Assembly: GCF_000685075.1 (NCBI RefSeq)
Contig: NZ_BAYD01000013.1
Span: forward strand, 105,125 to 169,124
Direction of reading: 5' to 3'
DNA: 64,000 bases
DNA from: Paraburkholderia oxyphila NBRC 105797
Lineage (GTDB): Bacteria > Pseudomonadota > Gammaproteobacteria > Burkholderiales > Burkholderiaceae
This document shows positions 33,291-43,907 of the stretch, one piece after another. How positions within the stretch are numbered: position 1 is the stretch's first letter; every line of letters starts with the position of its first letter. The notes beneath the pieces are model-generated. The model ran no database searches and was not told the origin of the DNA. It saw only the letters and a list, made by a program, of their open reading frames with translations. A program made the position numbers and the translations under genes.

Positions 33291-34078
33291 ACGAAGACAA
33301 AATCGCGCATTACGGCCTCGAACTCTACAAGGCGCTGCGACGCGCCGTGCCGGTCGAGCCTCTGACTGAGCGGGAACCGTCGCTCAGTATCGAAGACGCT
33401 TACCGCATCCAATTGCACACGCTCGAATTGCGCACGACGCGGGACGGCGAGCGCGTCATCGGCAAGAAGATCGGGGTGACGAGCCAGGCGGTCATGGACA
33501 TGCTCAACGTGCGACAACCGGATTTCGGTTGCCTGACGTCGGCGATGTCGTTTGCCGACGGCGCCAGGATCGACATTCGCACCTTAATCGCGCCCAAAGC
33601 CGAAGGCGAAGTAGCCTTTGTGCTGAAGCATGACCTCCTTGGTCCGGGCGTCAGCCCGCAAGACGTCATGGCCGCGACCGAAGTCGTGCTGCCGTGCTTC
33701 GAAATTGTGGACTCCCGTATCCGGAATTGGCAGATCCGCATTGAGGATACGGTCGCCGATAACGCGTCCTCGGGCGTCTTCGTGCTCGGTAATAAGGCAG
33801 TCGATCCGCGTGACATCGATCTGGCCAGTGTCAGTATGAAACTGGTCAAGAACGGTGAGACCGTCGTGACTGGCGTCGGGGCTGCGGCCCTTGGGCATCC
33901 AGCGAATTCGGTTGCGTGGCTTGCAAACACCCTTGGGGCACTTGGTATGCCACTTAAGGCCGGCGAAGTCATTCTTTCAGGAGCGCTTGGCGCCATGGTT
34001 CCGGTGCAAGCGGATGACATGCTTCAGATGTCGCTTGAAGGTATCGGTGACGTTACCGTCTCGTTCGGCCCCCCCTGA
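33287..34078 (+). CDS. mhpD: 2-oxopent-4-enoate (2-hydroxypentadienoate) hydratase
   Basis: 263 residues of the DmpE/MhpD/BphH family: IGKKIGVTSQAVMDMLNVRQ, PDFGCLTSAM, then the metal-binding acidic part around AKAEGEVAFVLKHDL (PKAEGE) and CFEIVDSRI. It adds water to 2-hydroxypenta-2,4-dienoate, giving 4-hydroxy-2-oxovalerate, a metal-dependent step of the lower meta pathway. Its start overlaps the stop of the 38-residue peptide. Acetaldehyde dehydrogenase and aldolase follow, the usual partners. Confidence 0.92.
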   Translation: MNEDKIAHYGLELYKALRRAVPVEPLTEREPSLSIEDAYRIQLHTLELRTTRDGERVIGKKIGVTSQAVMDMLNVRQPDFGCLTSAMSFADGARIDIRTLIAPKAEGEVAFVLKHDLLGPGVSPQDVMAATEVVLPCFEIVDSRIRNWQIRIEDTVADNASSGVFVLGNKAVDPRDIDLASVSMKLVKNGETVVTGVGAAALGHPANSVAWLANTLGALGMPLKAGEVILSGALGAMVPVQADDMLQMSLEGIGDVTVSFGPP

Positions 34079-34102
34079 TTTCTACATGAAATATCGACAG
34101 AA

Positions 34103-35086
34103 ATGAATCAGTTGATTACATCGCAATCCTCAGTAAATGGTAAAAGAAAACTGAAGGGCGCAGTCATTGGGTCGGGTAATATCGGCACCGATCTCATGGT
34201 CAAGATCCTGCGGCACGGCAAGCATCTGGAGATGGCGGCGATGGTCGGCATCGACCCGAATTCCGATGGCCTCGCGCGCGCCGCGCGTCTGGGCGTGGCG
34301 ACCACGCATGAAGGTGTCGAAGGCCTCACGCGGCTGCCCGTGTTCGAAGCAATCGATTTCGTGTTCGACGCCACCTCGGCGGGCGCGCACGTAAAGAACG
34401 ATGCGCTGCTGCGCAGGTTCAAGCCGTCGATCCGCGTGATCGATCTGACGCCCTCCGCGATCGGGCCGTACTGCGTCCCGGTGGTCAATCTCGACGCGCA
34501 TATCGATGCGCCGAACGTGAACATGGTCACATGCGGTGGCCAGGCGACGATTCCCGTCGTCGCGGCCGTGTCGCGCGTGGCGAAGGTGCACTACGCGGAA
34601 ATCGTTGCGTCGATCAGCAGCAAGTCGGCGGGACCGGGCACGCGCGCGAACATAGATGAGTTCACTGAAACGACCTCGAAGGCCATCGAAGCGGTCGGCG
34701 GCGCGGCGAAGGGCAAGGCGATCATCGTGCTGAATCCGGCGGAGCCGCCCGTGCTGATGCGCGACACGGTCTATACGCTTTCCGAACTCGCGGATCGCGA
34801 CGAGGTCGAGCAGTCGATCGAAGCGATGGTTGAGAAGGTGCGAGCGTATGTGCCGGGCTATCGACTGAAGCAAAAGGTCCAGTTCGACGAGATTCCCGCG
34901 AACGCACCGCTCAATATTCCGGGCCTGGGGAAATTCAGCGGCCTGAAAACCTCGGTGTTTCTCGAAGTGGAAGGTGCCGCGCACTATCTGCCCGCGTATG
35001 CAGGCAATCTCGACATCATGACTTCCGCCGCGCTCGCGACCGCCGAACGCATGGCGCAGACGCTCTTGAGCGTGCAGGGAGCCTAA
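34103..35086 (+). CDS. mhpF: Acetaldehyde dehydrogenase (acylating)
   Basis: 327 residues of the DmpF/MhpF/BphJ type. NAD-binding GSGNIG (23-28) and catalytic C144 in [11 protein letters not shown] are present. It turns acetaldehyde, NAD and CoA into acetyl-CoA, and forms a channelling complex with the aldolase encoded next (five bases between stop and start). The first 17 residues, before KLKGAVIG, are longer than in many relatives. Codon use in this gene and the next is more strongly GC-biased than in the hydratase gene, suggesting separate origins brought together. Confidence 0.95.
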   Translation: MNQLITSQSSVNGKRKLKGAVIGSGNIGTDLMVKILRHGKHLEMAAMVGIDPNSDGLARAARLGVATTHEGVEGLTRLPVFEAIDFVFDATSAGAHVKNDALLRRFKPSIRVIDLTPSAIGPYCVPVVNLDAHIDAPNVNMVTCGGQATIPVVAAVSRVAKVHYAEIVASISSKSAGPGTRANIDEFTETTSKAIEAVGGAAKGKAIIVLNPAEPPVLMRDTVYTLSELADRDEVEQSIEAMVEKVRAYVPGYRLKQKVQFDEIPANAPLNIPGLGKFSGLKTSVFLEVEGAAHYLPAYAGNLDIMTSAALATAERMAQTLLSVQGA

Positions 35087-35090
35087 AACT

Positions 35091-36098
35091 GTGAGCAAGA
35101 AACTCTATATCTCCGATGTGACGCTGCGCGACGGCAGCCATGCGATTCGTCACCAGTACTCGATCCAGAACGTGCAGGACATCGCGCGTGCGCTCGACAA
35201 GGCGAAAGTCGACTCGATCGAAGTCGCGCACGGCGACGGCCTGCAAGGGTCGAGCTTCAACTACGGCTTTGGCGCGCACAGCGACCTCGAATGGATCGAA
35301 GCTGTGGCCGACGTGATCGAGCACGCGAAAATCGCGACGCTGCTGCTGCCGGGCATCGGCACGATTCACGATCTGAAGGCCGCGTACAACGCGGGCGCGC
35401 GCGTGGTGCGTGTGGCGACGCACTGCACGGAAGCGGACATCTCGAAGCAGCACATCGAATACGCACGCGAACTCGGCATGGACACCGTGGGCTTCCTCAT
35501 GATGAGCCACATGACCACGCCGGAGAGTCTCGCGGTCGAAGCAAGGAAGATGGAAAGCTACGGCGCGACGTGCATCTACGTGGTCGATTCGGGCGGTGCG
35601 CTGACGATGAACGATGTGCGGGATCGATTCCGCGCGGTGAAGGCCGTGCTGAAGCCCGAAACGCAGACCGGCATGCACGCGCACCACAACCTGTCGCTTG
35701 GTGTGGCGAACTCGATCGTCGCGGTGGAAGAGGGCTGCGACCGCATCGATGCATCGCTCGCGGGCATGGGCGCGGGTGCGGGCAACGCGCCGCTCGAAGT
35801 GTTCATCGCGGCGGCGGAGCGTATGGGCTGGAATCACGGCACCGACCTCTACACGCTGATGGATGCCGCCGACGACATCGTGCGTCCGCTGCAGGACCGT
35901 CCGGTGCGCGTGGACCGCGAGACGCTCGCGCTCGGCTACGCGGGCGTGTATTCGAGCTTCCTGCGCCACTCGGAAGTGGCCGCGAAGAAGTATGGCCTGA
36001 AGACGGTGGACATCCTCGTCGAACTGGGCAAACGCCGCATGGTGGGCGGTCAGGAGGACATGATCGTCGATGTCGCTCTTGACCTGCTTCGAGCGTAA
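35091..36098 (+). CDS. mhpE: 4-hydroxy-2-oxovalerate aldolase
   Basis: 335 residues of the DmpG/MhpE/BphI type, starting at GTG 35091. The TIM-barrel front [15 protein letters not shown] holds the catalytic Arg/Asp pair (R13, D14); metal-binding histidines lie in [11 protein letters not shown]. It splits 4-hydroxy-2-oxovalerate into pyruvate and acetaldehyde and passes the aldehyde to the dehydrogenase upstream. Confidence 0.95.
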   Translation: MSKKLYISDVTLRDGSHAIRHQYSIQNVQDIARALDKAKVDSIEVAHGDGLQGSSFNYGFGAHSDLEWIEAVADVIEHAKIATLLLPGIGTIHDLKAAYNAGARVVRVATHCTEADISKQHIEYARELGMDTVGFLMMSHMTTPESLAVEARKMESYGATCIYVVDSGGALTMNDVRDRFRAVKAVLKPETQTGMHAHHNLSLGVANSIVAVEEGCDRIDASLAGMGAGAGNAPLEVFIAAAERMGWNHGTDLYTLMDAADDIVRPLQDRPVRVDRETLALGYAGVYSSFLRHSEVAAKKYGLKTVDILVELGKRRMVGGQEDMIVDVALDLLRA

Positions 36099-36158
36099 CA
36101 GCAACGAGGCATTGCTGCCTCACCCGTCTCATCATCATTTTAGAAAGGAGACAACACG

Positions 36159-37079
36159 ATGACTTCAGTTTCGAATCTGGGTTACCTTGTTCTTGGCGTC
36201 AGTGATCTGGATGGCTGGGAAAGATTTGCGGTCGACATCATTGGGCTCCAGTTTGGACGCCGCGTTACGGGCGAGTCGCTGGCTTTGCGTATGGACGATT
36301 ACGCGCAGCGAATCGTGCTGGAGAAGAGCCCGGAAGATGACCTGCTCGCCGCGGGTTGGGAGTTCGACTCGGACGAGGAGCTTGATGCGTTCGTTGACCG
36401 GGTCAGACAATCCGGTGCCTCTGTCAACCAGGCGGAGCCTGAACTCGCGAGCCGCCGCTGCGTCCCGCGGCTGTTCACCTGCATCGATCCCGACGGCGTA
36501 AGTCACGAGTTCTATACATGCGCCGCGCGAGCGGCGGGTACCGATCCGTTCCGTTCAAAAGTGTTGCGAGGTCGCTTCAACACCGGCCGTCTAGGTGTCG
36601 GCCACTACGTTGCGGTCCCGAAATCGGTCGAACTGGCGAATGCGTTCTGCAAAGACGTCCTTGGCCTGAAGGTGAGCGACCATGCACGCGGCGAGATGGC
36701 CCCGGGGGTCGTCCTTGAGATCGCGTTCCTGCACGCCAGGACGGGGCGCCATCATTCCGTGGCGATTGCAAAGGTCCCGTTTCCATTCAAGAAGCGCATC
36801 CACCACATCCTTGTCGAAGCGACCGACTTCAATGATGTGGGTCTCGCGTACGACCGCTGCGCGAAGGCGGGTATTCCGATGGCGATGGAGCTGGGTCACC
36901 ACCCGAACGATCAGATGTTCTCCTTCTATGTGCAAACGCCTTCTGGATTCGCGCTCGAATTCGGTCATGGCGGTGTCGTGGTCGACGACAGTACGTGGGA
37001 CGTTCGTCAATACGCGGAGCTAAGCGACTGGGGGCATCGTGCTCACCCGCCAGGAAAGAATGATTCGAGTGCACATTAA
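36159..37079 (+). CDS. Extradiol ring-cleavage dioxygenase (BphC/HbpC-like, VOC fold)
   Basis: 306 residues with two VOC repeats, ATG behind AGAAAGGAGA. The C-terminal repeat carries the iron ligands: H149 (GVGHYVAV), H216 (RIHHILVE) and E267 (FALEFGHG). This is the type I extradiol pattern, which cleaves 3-substituted catechols such as 2,3-dihydroxybiphenyl next to the hydroxyls. The following C-C hydrolase would act on the product, so a bulky 3-substituent is expected. Exact substrate not deducible; weaker relatives include 2,3-dihydroxy-p-cumate and steroid catechol dioxygenases. Confidence 0.88.
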   Translation: MTSVSNLGYLVLGVSDLDGWERFAVDIIGLQFGRRVTGESLALRMDDYAQRIVLEKSPEDDLLAAGWEFDSDEELDAFVDRVRQSGASVNQAEPELASRRCVPRLFTCIDPDGVSHEFYTCAARAAGTDPFRSKVLRGRFNTGRLGVGHYVAVPKSVELANAFCKDVLGLKVSDHARGEMAPGVVLEIAFLHARTGRHHSVAIAKVPFPFKKRIHHILVEATDFNDVGLAYDRCAKAGIPMAMELGHHPNDQMFSFYVQTPSGFALEFGHGGVVVDDSTWDVRQYAELSDWGHRAHPPGKNDSSAH

Positions 37080-37128
37080 AAAGCCGGTTCACCGCGTTTT
37101 CCCAGCCTGCAGGATAGACAAGGAGTGA

Positions 37129-37989
<861 letters not shown>

Positions 37990-38103
37990 TCGCAGCGAGT
38001 TGTCTGCTTGCCTCGGCCGAACAGACGCGTGGTATATGCACCGAAGTCTAACGCAGTCGCTTCAATCGATAAATTTAGTATAACTATATTTGGAGACACT
38101 TGG

Positions 38104-39177
38104 ATGAAGTCAGCGAGAAGGGTGGGACGGACTATTGCAGCCGCGACGATGGCCTTATCAGGCGCTGCTCACGCGCAAGGGTCGGTGACGTTGTACGGCG
38201 TCGTCGATGCAGGTTTTCAGATAACCAGCAAAACGGCGGGGCCCAACGGCACCAATGCCGGACGCACGTTTGCTTTGACTGATGGGGGGGCTGGTCCGTC
38301 TGTTTTTGGCCTGCAAGGAAGGGAAGACCTCGGCGGGGGACTGCAAGCGATTTTCGCGCTGGAGAGCGGCATCGATGTTGTCAATGGTGGTTTCAACAAC
38401 TCAAATGGCAATCTGTTTGGTCGTCAGGCTTGGGTCGGTCTGACCGGATCATTCGGCACGATCAAGCTAGGTGAGCAGTTTTCCCCGTTTTTCCTTTCCG
38501 TGTTTGCTTCGGACCCACGAACCTTCTCGTCGTTCGGTAGCGGCATCGTGTTGTATGGCAATAACGTGTTCCTGACTGGCGCCGTGAATGCAAACGCCAT
38601 TTCGTACTCGTCGCCGACGATCGCTGGATTCCAGGGTAGTGCGCTGTTTGCACCGGGTGGCATCGCCGGCGATTTTCAGGCCGGTCGCCAGTGGGCCGCG
38701 AGCATTCAGTATGACTACGGTCCGCTGACCATCAACGCCGCGATCTATGACGGTAACGCGGGGGGCCAGGCGACGCCCGTTCCCACCGGTGTCGAATTCC
38801 TGGGCCGCACGCTCGGTGTCTCCTACCGGTTCAGTCCGCTAACGCTGAAGGCGTCTTTCACCAGCTACAAAGTAGCGGGATCGTTTAACGACGACGTGTT
38901 TGGCGGAGGCTTTGACTACGCTGCGCTCCCGTCACTCGACCTGAATGGTGGGGTGTGGTACACGACCGATCGTAATAACAGTAACAACCATTCTCTGATG
39001 GGAGCGGCGGGTGTCAATTATCTGTTATCCAAACGAACGACACTCTACACTCAGATCGAGGTGGTCAACAATCATGGGGCGATGAATACGGGATTTTCAG
39101 TATCCATGCCACAACTGCTTTTCGGTGTTCCGGGAACGGCCGTTGGTGCCAACGTGGGCATTCGCCACACGTTCTAG
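38104..39177 (+). CDS. Gram-negative trimeric porin within the aromatic operon
   Basis: 357 residues from ATG 38104 (GGAG nine bases upstream). An unusual basic signal region (MKSARRVGRTIAAATMALSG) precedes AQGSVTLYGVVDAGF, the family's first strand; it ends in the assembly motif IRHTF. Its position between the C-C hydrolase and the hydroxylase suggests it admits the aromatic substrate. It is clearly different from the porin at 29821. Confidence 0.9.
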   Translation: MKSARRVGRTIAAATMALSGAAHAQGSVTLYGVVDAGFQITSKTAGPNGTNAGRTFALTDGGAGPSVFGLQGREDLGGGLQAIFALESGIDVVNGGFNNSNGNLFGRQAWVGLTGSFGTIKLGEQFSPFFLSVFASDPRTFSSFGSGIVLYGNNVFLTGAVNANAISYSSPTIAGFQGSALFAPGGIAGDFQAGRQWAASIQYDYGPLTINAAIYDGNAGGQATPVPTGVEFLGRTLGVSYRFSPLTLKASFTSYKVAGSFNDDVFGGGFDYAALPSLDLNGGVWYTTDRNNSNNHSLMGAAGVNYLLSKRTTLYTQIEVVNNHGAMNTGFSVSMPQLLFGVPGTAVGANVGIRHTF

Positions 39178-39261
39178 ATAACCCAATCAGTACGCGAGGC
39201 GTGCAGGCGCCTATCCCGGTCCAATGCCAGATGTAGTAGATCTAATTCAGGAATGTTCGCA

Positions 39262-41025
39262 ATGAGTTCTCAACCCAACGCTATTGAAACCGAAGTGCTG
39301 ATCATCGGCGCCGGCCCCGCTGGCTCGTCCGCGGCCGCGCTGCTGGCGACGTACGGCATTTCGAACATCATGATCAACAAGTATGGTGGGGTATCCAATT
39401 CGCCACGGGCGCACATCACCAATCAGCGCGCGGTCGAAGTTCTGCGTGACCTCGGACTGGAGAAGTCGCTGCTTGAGAGCGCGACGCCCCAGCGCTTGAT
39501 GGGCGAACACGTTTATGGCACCAGCCTCGCCGGACGTGAGTTGGGGCGCTTGCGTACGTGGTATACCCATCCGCATTTTCAGGCGGAGCATGACTTGGCC
39601 AGTCCGTGCTCGGTTTGCGATATGCCGCAGGACCGTATGGAGCCGATTCTGGTCAACGCGGCGGCTAGCCGTGGCTCGACGGTTCGGTTCAACACGGAGT
39701 TTGTTCGATTCGCACAAGACGCAGACGGCGTGACGACCCGCGTGCGCGACCGCGTGTCAGGTCACGAATACGACATTCGCAGCAAATATCTGATTGGCGC
39801 TGATGGCGGCAATTCGATGGTCGCAAAGCAACTCGAACTGCCGCTCGAAGGTCAAACGGGCCTCGGTGGTTCGATCAACATCGTGTTTGATGCCGACCTG
39901 ACACAGTATTGTGCCCACCGACCCGGTGATATGTACTGGTTCATTCAGCCCGGCGTCGGCATGAATGGCTTTGGTATTGGCGTGCTGCGCATGGTTCGTC
40001 CGTGGACCCGATGGATGGCTGTCTGGGGCTACGACGTCAATGGCCCGAAGCCGGAACTGACGGAAGAAGAGGGCGTCCGTATAGCCCATCAAATCATCGG
40101 GGACAAAAGCATCGTGGTGAAGGTGGAGTCGATGTCGCTGTGGACCACGAACGACATCCATGCAACGAACAATATGAACGGCCGCGTCTTCTGCGCGGGC
40201 GATGCGGTACATCGCCATCCGCCAATGAATGGGCTCGGATCCAATACTTCGATTCAGGACAGCTACAACCTTTGCTGGAAACTGGCGATGGTGCTTCGTG
40301 GGCATGCTGCGCCGTCGCTGCTCGAAACGTACCGTGACGAGCGCGTCCCGGTTGGTAAGCAAATCGTCAAGCGAGCCAACAAGAGTATGCATTTGATGCC
40401 GCCGCTATTCGGGGCGCTCAAGCTGCCACAAAGCCCGGATGTGGATACGATGAACAAGGTATTGGACGATCTGGGTGCGCCGACCGAAGAAGCGGAGCAA
40501 CGTCGCCGTGACTTCGACGCTGCGCTGCAGAATACGGTGATGTGTTTCAACACGCACGGTGTCGAACTGAACCAAAGCTACACGTCGGCGGCGATTGTCG
40601 ACGATGGCACCCCGAAGCGGGACGCGCCGCGCGACGAGGAAATCTATTACTGGTCGACCACGCAGCCCGGTCGCCATCTCCCGCACGTTTGGCTGATCAA
40701 GGATCAGCATCGCGTTTCAACGTTCGATCTTTGCGGCAGGGGGGAGTTCACGCTGCTGACCGGTATTTGCGGTAATCGTGCGTGGCGTGAAGCGGCTGGC
40801 CGTGTGACTGAAGAGTTGGGTGTGCCGGTGCGTGTTCACACCATTGGGCGTGGTTGCGAGTACGAAGACAGCTACAACGACTATCGGACCATGTGCGAAG
40901 TCGAAGAAGACGGTGTCCTTCTGGTTCGCCCGGACCATATGGTTGCATGGCGGGCGAAGGATGCATCGGGCGATCCGTCTACGCAACTTCGCAATGTGTT
41001 TGCGCAGATTCTCGGCCGGCAGTAA
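39262..41025 (+). CDS. FAD-dependent phenol monooxygenase (TfdB/HbpA-like)
   Basis: 587 residues from ATG 39262, which has AGGA ten bases upstream; ATG 39253 is too close to that site. The FAD motif GAGPAGSSAAALLA, NAD(P)H-linked DG segment (LIGADGGNS) and the riboflavin-binding GDAVHRHPPMNGLGSNTSIQ are those of class A phenol hydroxylases. Length and sequence style (NSPRAHITNQRAVEVLRDLG, GEHVYGTSLAG) agree with 2,4-dichlorophenol 6-monooxygenase and 2-hydroxybiphenyl 3-monooxygenase. It adds an OH ortho to the phenolic OH, giving the catechol for the extradiol enzyme. Together with that enzyme and the hydrolase this makes an hbpA/C/D-like route. Confidence 0.9.
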   Translation: MSSQPNAIETEVLIIGAGPAGSSAAALLATYGISNIMINKYGGVSNSPRAHITNQRAVEVLRDLGLEKSLLESATPQRLMGEHVYGTSLAGRELGRLRTWYTHPHFQAEHDLASPCSVCDMPQDRMEPILVNAAASRGSTVRFNTEFVRFAQDADGVTTRVRDRVSGHEYDIRSKYLIGADGGNSMVAKQLELPLEGQTGLGGSINIVFDADLTQYCAHRPGDMYWFIQPGVGMNGFGIGVLRMVRPWTRWMAVWGYDVNGPKPELTEEEGVRIAHQIIGDKSIVVKVESMSLWTTNDIHATNNMNGRVFCAGDAVHRHPPMNGLGSNTSIQDSYNLCWKLAMVLRGHAAPSLLETYRDERVPVGKQIVKRANKSMHLMPPLFGALKLPQSPDVDTMNKVLDDLGAPTEEAEQRRRDFDAALQNTVMCFNTHGVELNQSYTSAAIVDDGTPKRDAPRDEEIYYWSTTQPGRHLPHVWLIKDQHRVSTFDLCGRGEFTLLTGICGNRAWREAAGRVTEELGVPVRVHTIGRGCEYEDSYNDYRTMCEVEEDGVLLVRPDHMVAWRAKDASGDPSTQLRNVFAQILGRQ

Positions 41026-41043
41026 GCGCGCCGGCGTTTGCTT

Positions 41044-41067
41044 GCTCCCGCGACAGATCGCGGGAGC
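41044..41067. repeat. Perfect 10-bp hairpin after the monooxygenase gene
   Basis: GCTCCCGCGA (41044-41053) and TCGCGGGAGC (41058-41067) with a CAGA loop, 19 bases after the stop. It has no T-run on either strand; it may slow RNA decay or act as a weak end of the operon. The remaining 260 bases to the LysR gene show no gene. Confidence 0.55.
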
Positions 41068-41329
41068 TCACCCTGGTACCCGAACCACCCGTTTTCCCGA
41101 TTGTCGAGGCTTGATCGTCCAGTGTGCTGTCTCGCTGTGGAAGCAGTGGTCGCTACGACCCATAGGAGCCATTGGACCCAACCTGACCCGTTTGGCCGCT
41201 TGCAAGATACAACGCTCGTTCGTTGAGTCGCGGTGAACGGAGTTCAGTTCGAAGCGAGGCGATCACTTGGTGATGGGGCCCTGGTGAGTTTTCGGTTTGT
41301 GATGAGCTTCAGGTGCTGCTCTGAAGCCC

Positions 41330-42214
41330 TTAGCCTCGGGCTTCGTCGAGAATCCATGTCGCAAATGCCTGCAGTGGTGCCGCACTCAATTCGATCGGCT
41401 CGGGAAGAACGAGGCAGAAGTTTTTCGCAACCCCTTTACCCTCCGGCCAGGGCGCAACCAAACGGCCTTGTTCAAGCTCTGTTCCGATGTAAAGACGCGG
41501 CACCAATGCCACACCCAAGCCGGCTAGCGCCGCCTCAATCAGCATGGAATGGAGATCATAACGAGCACCGACCGCAGAATTGGTCAGCACGATGCCGGAC
41601 TCCTGGGCATAGAGCTGCCAGGCGTCCGGGTTTTGCCGCCTGTGAAGGCGTGGCAGTTCATCCAGCGACATGTTCGCACCGGCGTCTTCGAGTAGCGCCG
41701 GACTGCAGACGGGCACTAGCACCTCCTCGAGCAGGTGGTGCAGATGCATACCCGCCCACGCGGGATGCTCGAAATGAATGGCGGCGTCGAAGCCGCTACC
41801 TGCAAGAAGGAAGGGATCCATCTGCTCTGCGATATGCACGGTAAGGTTCGGGTGCTTAGCTTGAAAACGCTTTAACCGCGGGATGAGCCAACGCGTTGCG
41901 AAGGTCGGAATTGCGGCGATATCAATGCTCGCGCCCTCGTTGGGCTGCCCCATCAGATAAAGGCTGTCCCGTTCCAGCCGATCCAGACTCTCGCGAACCT
42001 GCATTGCGTATCGCGCGCCATTCGGTGCGAGCCGAATGCGATTTCCGACTCGCTCGAATAGCGCAACACCCAAAAATGCCTCCAACCGACCAATCTGACG
42101 ACTGATGGCGCCCTCGGTGAGCGCCAATTCCTCGGCGGCGCGGGCGAAGCTTCCGTGTCGCGCCGCCGCCTCAAACGCGAGAAGCGCGGAATTGCTTGGG
42201 ATTTTACGTCGCAT
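41330..42214 (-). CDS. LysR-type regulator (GcvA/AmpR-like)
   Basis: 294 residues. N-terminal helix-turn-helix (NSALLAFEAAARHGSFARAA, then LTEGAISRQIGRLEAFLGVA) and substrate-binding domain. The SALLAFEAAARHGSF start is typical of GcvA-like regulators. It is transcribed away from the small genes at 42378-43635 with about 160 bases between, the normal layout for a LysR gene and its target. Inducer unknown. Confidence 0.88.
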   Translation of the reverse strand: MRRKIPSNSALLAFEAAARHGSFARAAEELALTEGAISRQIGRLEAFLGVALFERVGNRIRLAPNGARYAMQVRESLDRLERDSLYLMGQPNEGASIDIAAIPTFATRWLIPRLKRFQAKHPNLTVHIAEQMDPFLLAGSGFDAAIHFEHPAWAGMHLHHLLEEVLVPVCSPALLEDAGANMSLDELPRLHRRQNPDAWQLYAQESGIVLTNSAVGARYDLHSMLIEAALAGLGVALVPRLYIGTELEQGRLVAPWPEGKGVAKNFCLVLPEPIELSAAPLQAFATWILDEARG

Positions 42215-42377
42215 TGGAGTCTTGTCGAGGTGTTGGACGGACGTCAGCTTGAGTAAATATCACTGAAGGATGACGTTATTTCGATTTTCACGCGGAAAGT
42301 GTCAGCTTAGCATTACTTTTCCGCAATGAACGTGGCACTTGCAGCGAGATGCGCATCCGTCACGAAGGACAAATCCG

Positions 42378-42914
42378 ATGATCTATACCGTGGAATGTAG
42401 CTTCTCCGATCCCCGCAGCGAGGCCGAATGGAACGACTTCTATAGCCTCGAAAAGTTGCCCGCTCTTATCTCGGTGACCGGCTTTCACACTTCGCAGCGC
42501 TTCAAGGCGATAAGCGATGGTTGCCCTGTCTACCTGGCCGTCCACACGATCGACCGTCTCGACGTTCTGACCGGAGACGAATATCACCGCAAGGGCGGCG
42601 GTAATTTCGCAAGGTGGCAGCAACATATCACCGACTGGCATCGAAATCTCTACAGCGATATCGGCGTGGCGCCCGCGGTTAACGCCGACGAACTGCTCGC
42701 AATGTGCGCGAGCGGCCCCGATCCCCTGATTCAGATGGGCCTCGAACCGTTGGCCATGCAAGCTGTTGCGCTGGAGAGGTTTCCGGAACGCCGTTGGCTC
42801 GCAAAACTGCCTCGGAGTAACGCCCGGCTCATCGAGAACCTTGAAGGCGCTCATCTTTATTCGCCAATGACGGAACAACTGACGAGCGCCCACACCGTTT
42901 CGACCGAGCGGTAA
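42378..42914 (+). CDS. Uncharacterised protein, EthD/DUF4286-like
   Basis: 178 residues from ATG 42378 (GAAGGA nine bases upstream). It begins MIYTVECSFSDPRSEAEWND, then FYSLEKLPALISVTGFHTSQ and RFKAI, and goes on to PVYLAVHTI. This strand-helix-strand pattern is that of dimeric ferredoxin-like (DUF4286/EthD type) proteins, often found in aromatic catabolic clusters. First of three tightly spaced genes opposite a LysR regulator. Catalytic residues cannot be assigned. Confidence 0.6.
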   Translation: MIYTVECSFSDPRSEAEWNDFYSLEKLPALISVTGFHTSQRFKAISDGCPVYLAVHTIDRLDVLTGDEYHRKGGGNFARWQQHITDWHRNLYSDIGVAPAVNADELLAMCASGPDPLIQMGLEPLAMQAVALERFPERRWLAKLPRSNARLIENLEGAHLYSPMTEQLTSAHTVSTER

Positions 42915-42927
42915 ATATAGGTCTGCG

Positions 42928-43254
42928 ATGCCCAAAGTCACTTTCTATATTCATGCGGTGCAGATGCCGTCCGATGAACGTCTTGCCGCGCTTTCCGGCG
43001 ACTGCGTCGAACTCTGTACGAATGTCCTTGAAGCGGACCTCAAAAACGTTCACGTCATCTACGTGGATGTTCGGCATGGACATGGACATCCCGTCTTCGT
43101 GGAAGTCCAATATCGCCTTGCGACGCTTCGCACGTGCGCCGTAATGAACCAGTTCATGGAAGCGCTGGAGAACGCCATCGCGTGCCGCACGGGTCTCACG
43201 GCGCGCATCCGTTGTTTTGGCTATGCGGCGTCGAACATCCACGCCCGAAACTAG
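42928..43254 (+). CDS. Tautomerase-superfamily-like protein
   Basis: 108 residues beginning MPKVTFYIHAVQMPSDERLA. A proline directly after the start Met, a beta-alpha-beta layout and the strand VHVIYVDVRHGHGHPVFVEV recall the 4-oxalocrotonate tautomerase/MIF superfamily, where the freed N-terminal proline is the catalytic base. It starts 13 bases after the previous gene. A role in isomerising a ring-cleavage or keto acid intermediate fits, but the match is by pattern only. Confidence 0.55.
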   Translation: MPKVTFYIHAVQMPSDERLAALSGDCVELCTNVLEADLKNVHVIYVDVRHGHGHPVFVEVQYRLATLRTCAVMNQFMEALENAIACRTGLTARIRCFGYAASNIHARN

Positions 43255-43269
43255 CAGGTCTGGAGACGA

Positions 43270-43635
43270 ATGGTGCCCACCCTTAACTTTCCACGTCAGC
43301 GCGTCGGCGATTTCACGATTACCGCGATCAGCGATGGCTATCTCACTGCGAGTCTCGACTTCCTTGCGAATATCGACACCGCAGAGGCCACCAGAATGGG
43401 TCTGCTGGTTTGGGGAGACGTGGTTCACTTTCCTCACATTCAAATTGAGCGGCCGGACGTATCGATCGCATTCGATCAAGACGCGTCGTTGGCCGCCTCC
43501 ACACGATCCCGGCTTTTGGACCAGGTCAGTTCCGAGCGGCTTCTGATCGCCGGCATGCATTTGGGTGAAGCCGGTTTCGCGCGGATAAAGCGAACGAGGG
43601 GGAAATACGGTCTGCTTTACGAGACCGAAGCATGA
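43270..43635 (+). pseudogene. Metallo-beta-lactamase-fold hydrolase with in-frame internal deletion
   Basis: The frame is open and has a good GGAG site, but only the two ends of an MBL-fold protein are present. Residues 1-40 (FPRQRVGDFTITAISDGYLT) form the first strands; residues from about 45 (LVWGDVVHFPHIQIERPDVS, then FDQDASLAASTRSRLLDQVS) are the C-terminal part. The middle with the HxHxDH zinc site, usually over 150 residues, is missing. The product could not be an MBL hydrolase. Third gene of the cluster opposite the LysR regulator. Confidence 0.75.
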
Positions 43636-43907
43636 GCCCCATCGGCCGCTGACTGTGAGTCGCTTGCCGTGGACGTATGCGGCCGGGGCTTTACGAAGCA
43701 CTCGGGGCGGCGTCCGCCCGTTTGCCTTGTCCGACCCGTGTCTTACGACGGTTGCCGAGGCTGAAGCTGCCGCTCAAAGCGCAAACTGGCGAGATGGGCG
43801 AGTGACGCCTCTTGGCGTGCGCCGTGACAAGGCGGCGCTTTTCCGCGGACGCTCGCTGAATCGCCTTGCGACGGCATCAACCCTGGCCAGCGAACAGGCA
43901 TCAAGGA

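Noticed and set aside
34130..35098. Long minus-strand frames opposite the acetaldehyde dehydrogenase and aldolase genes
   Set aside because: Typical antisense frames of GC-rich codon-biased genes, very rich in Arg, His and Asp, without starts.
41044..41067. Hairpin after the monooxygenase gene considered as a Rho-independent terminator
   Set aside because: No T-run on either strand; reported only as an inverted repeat.
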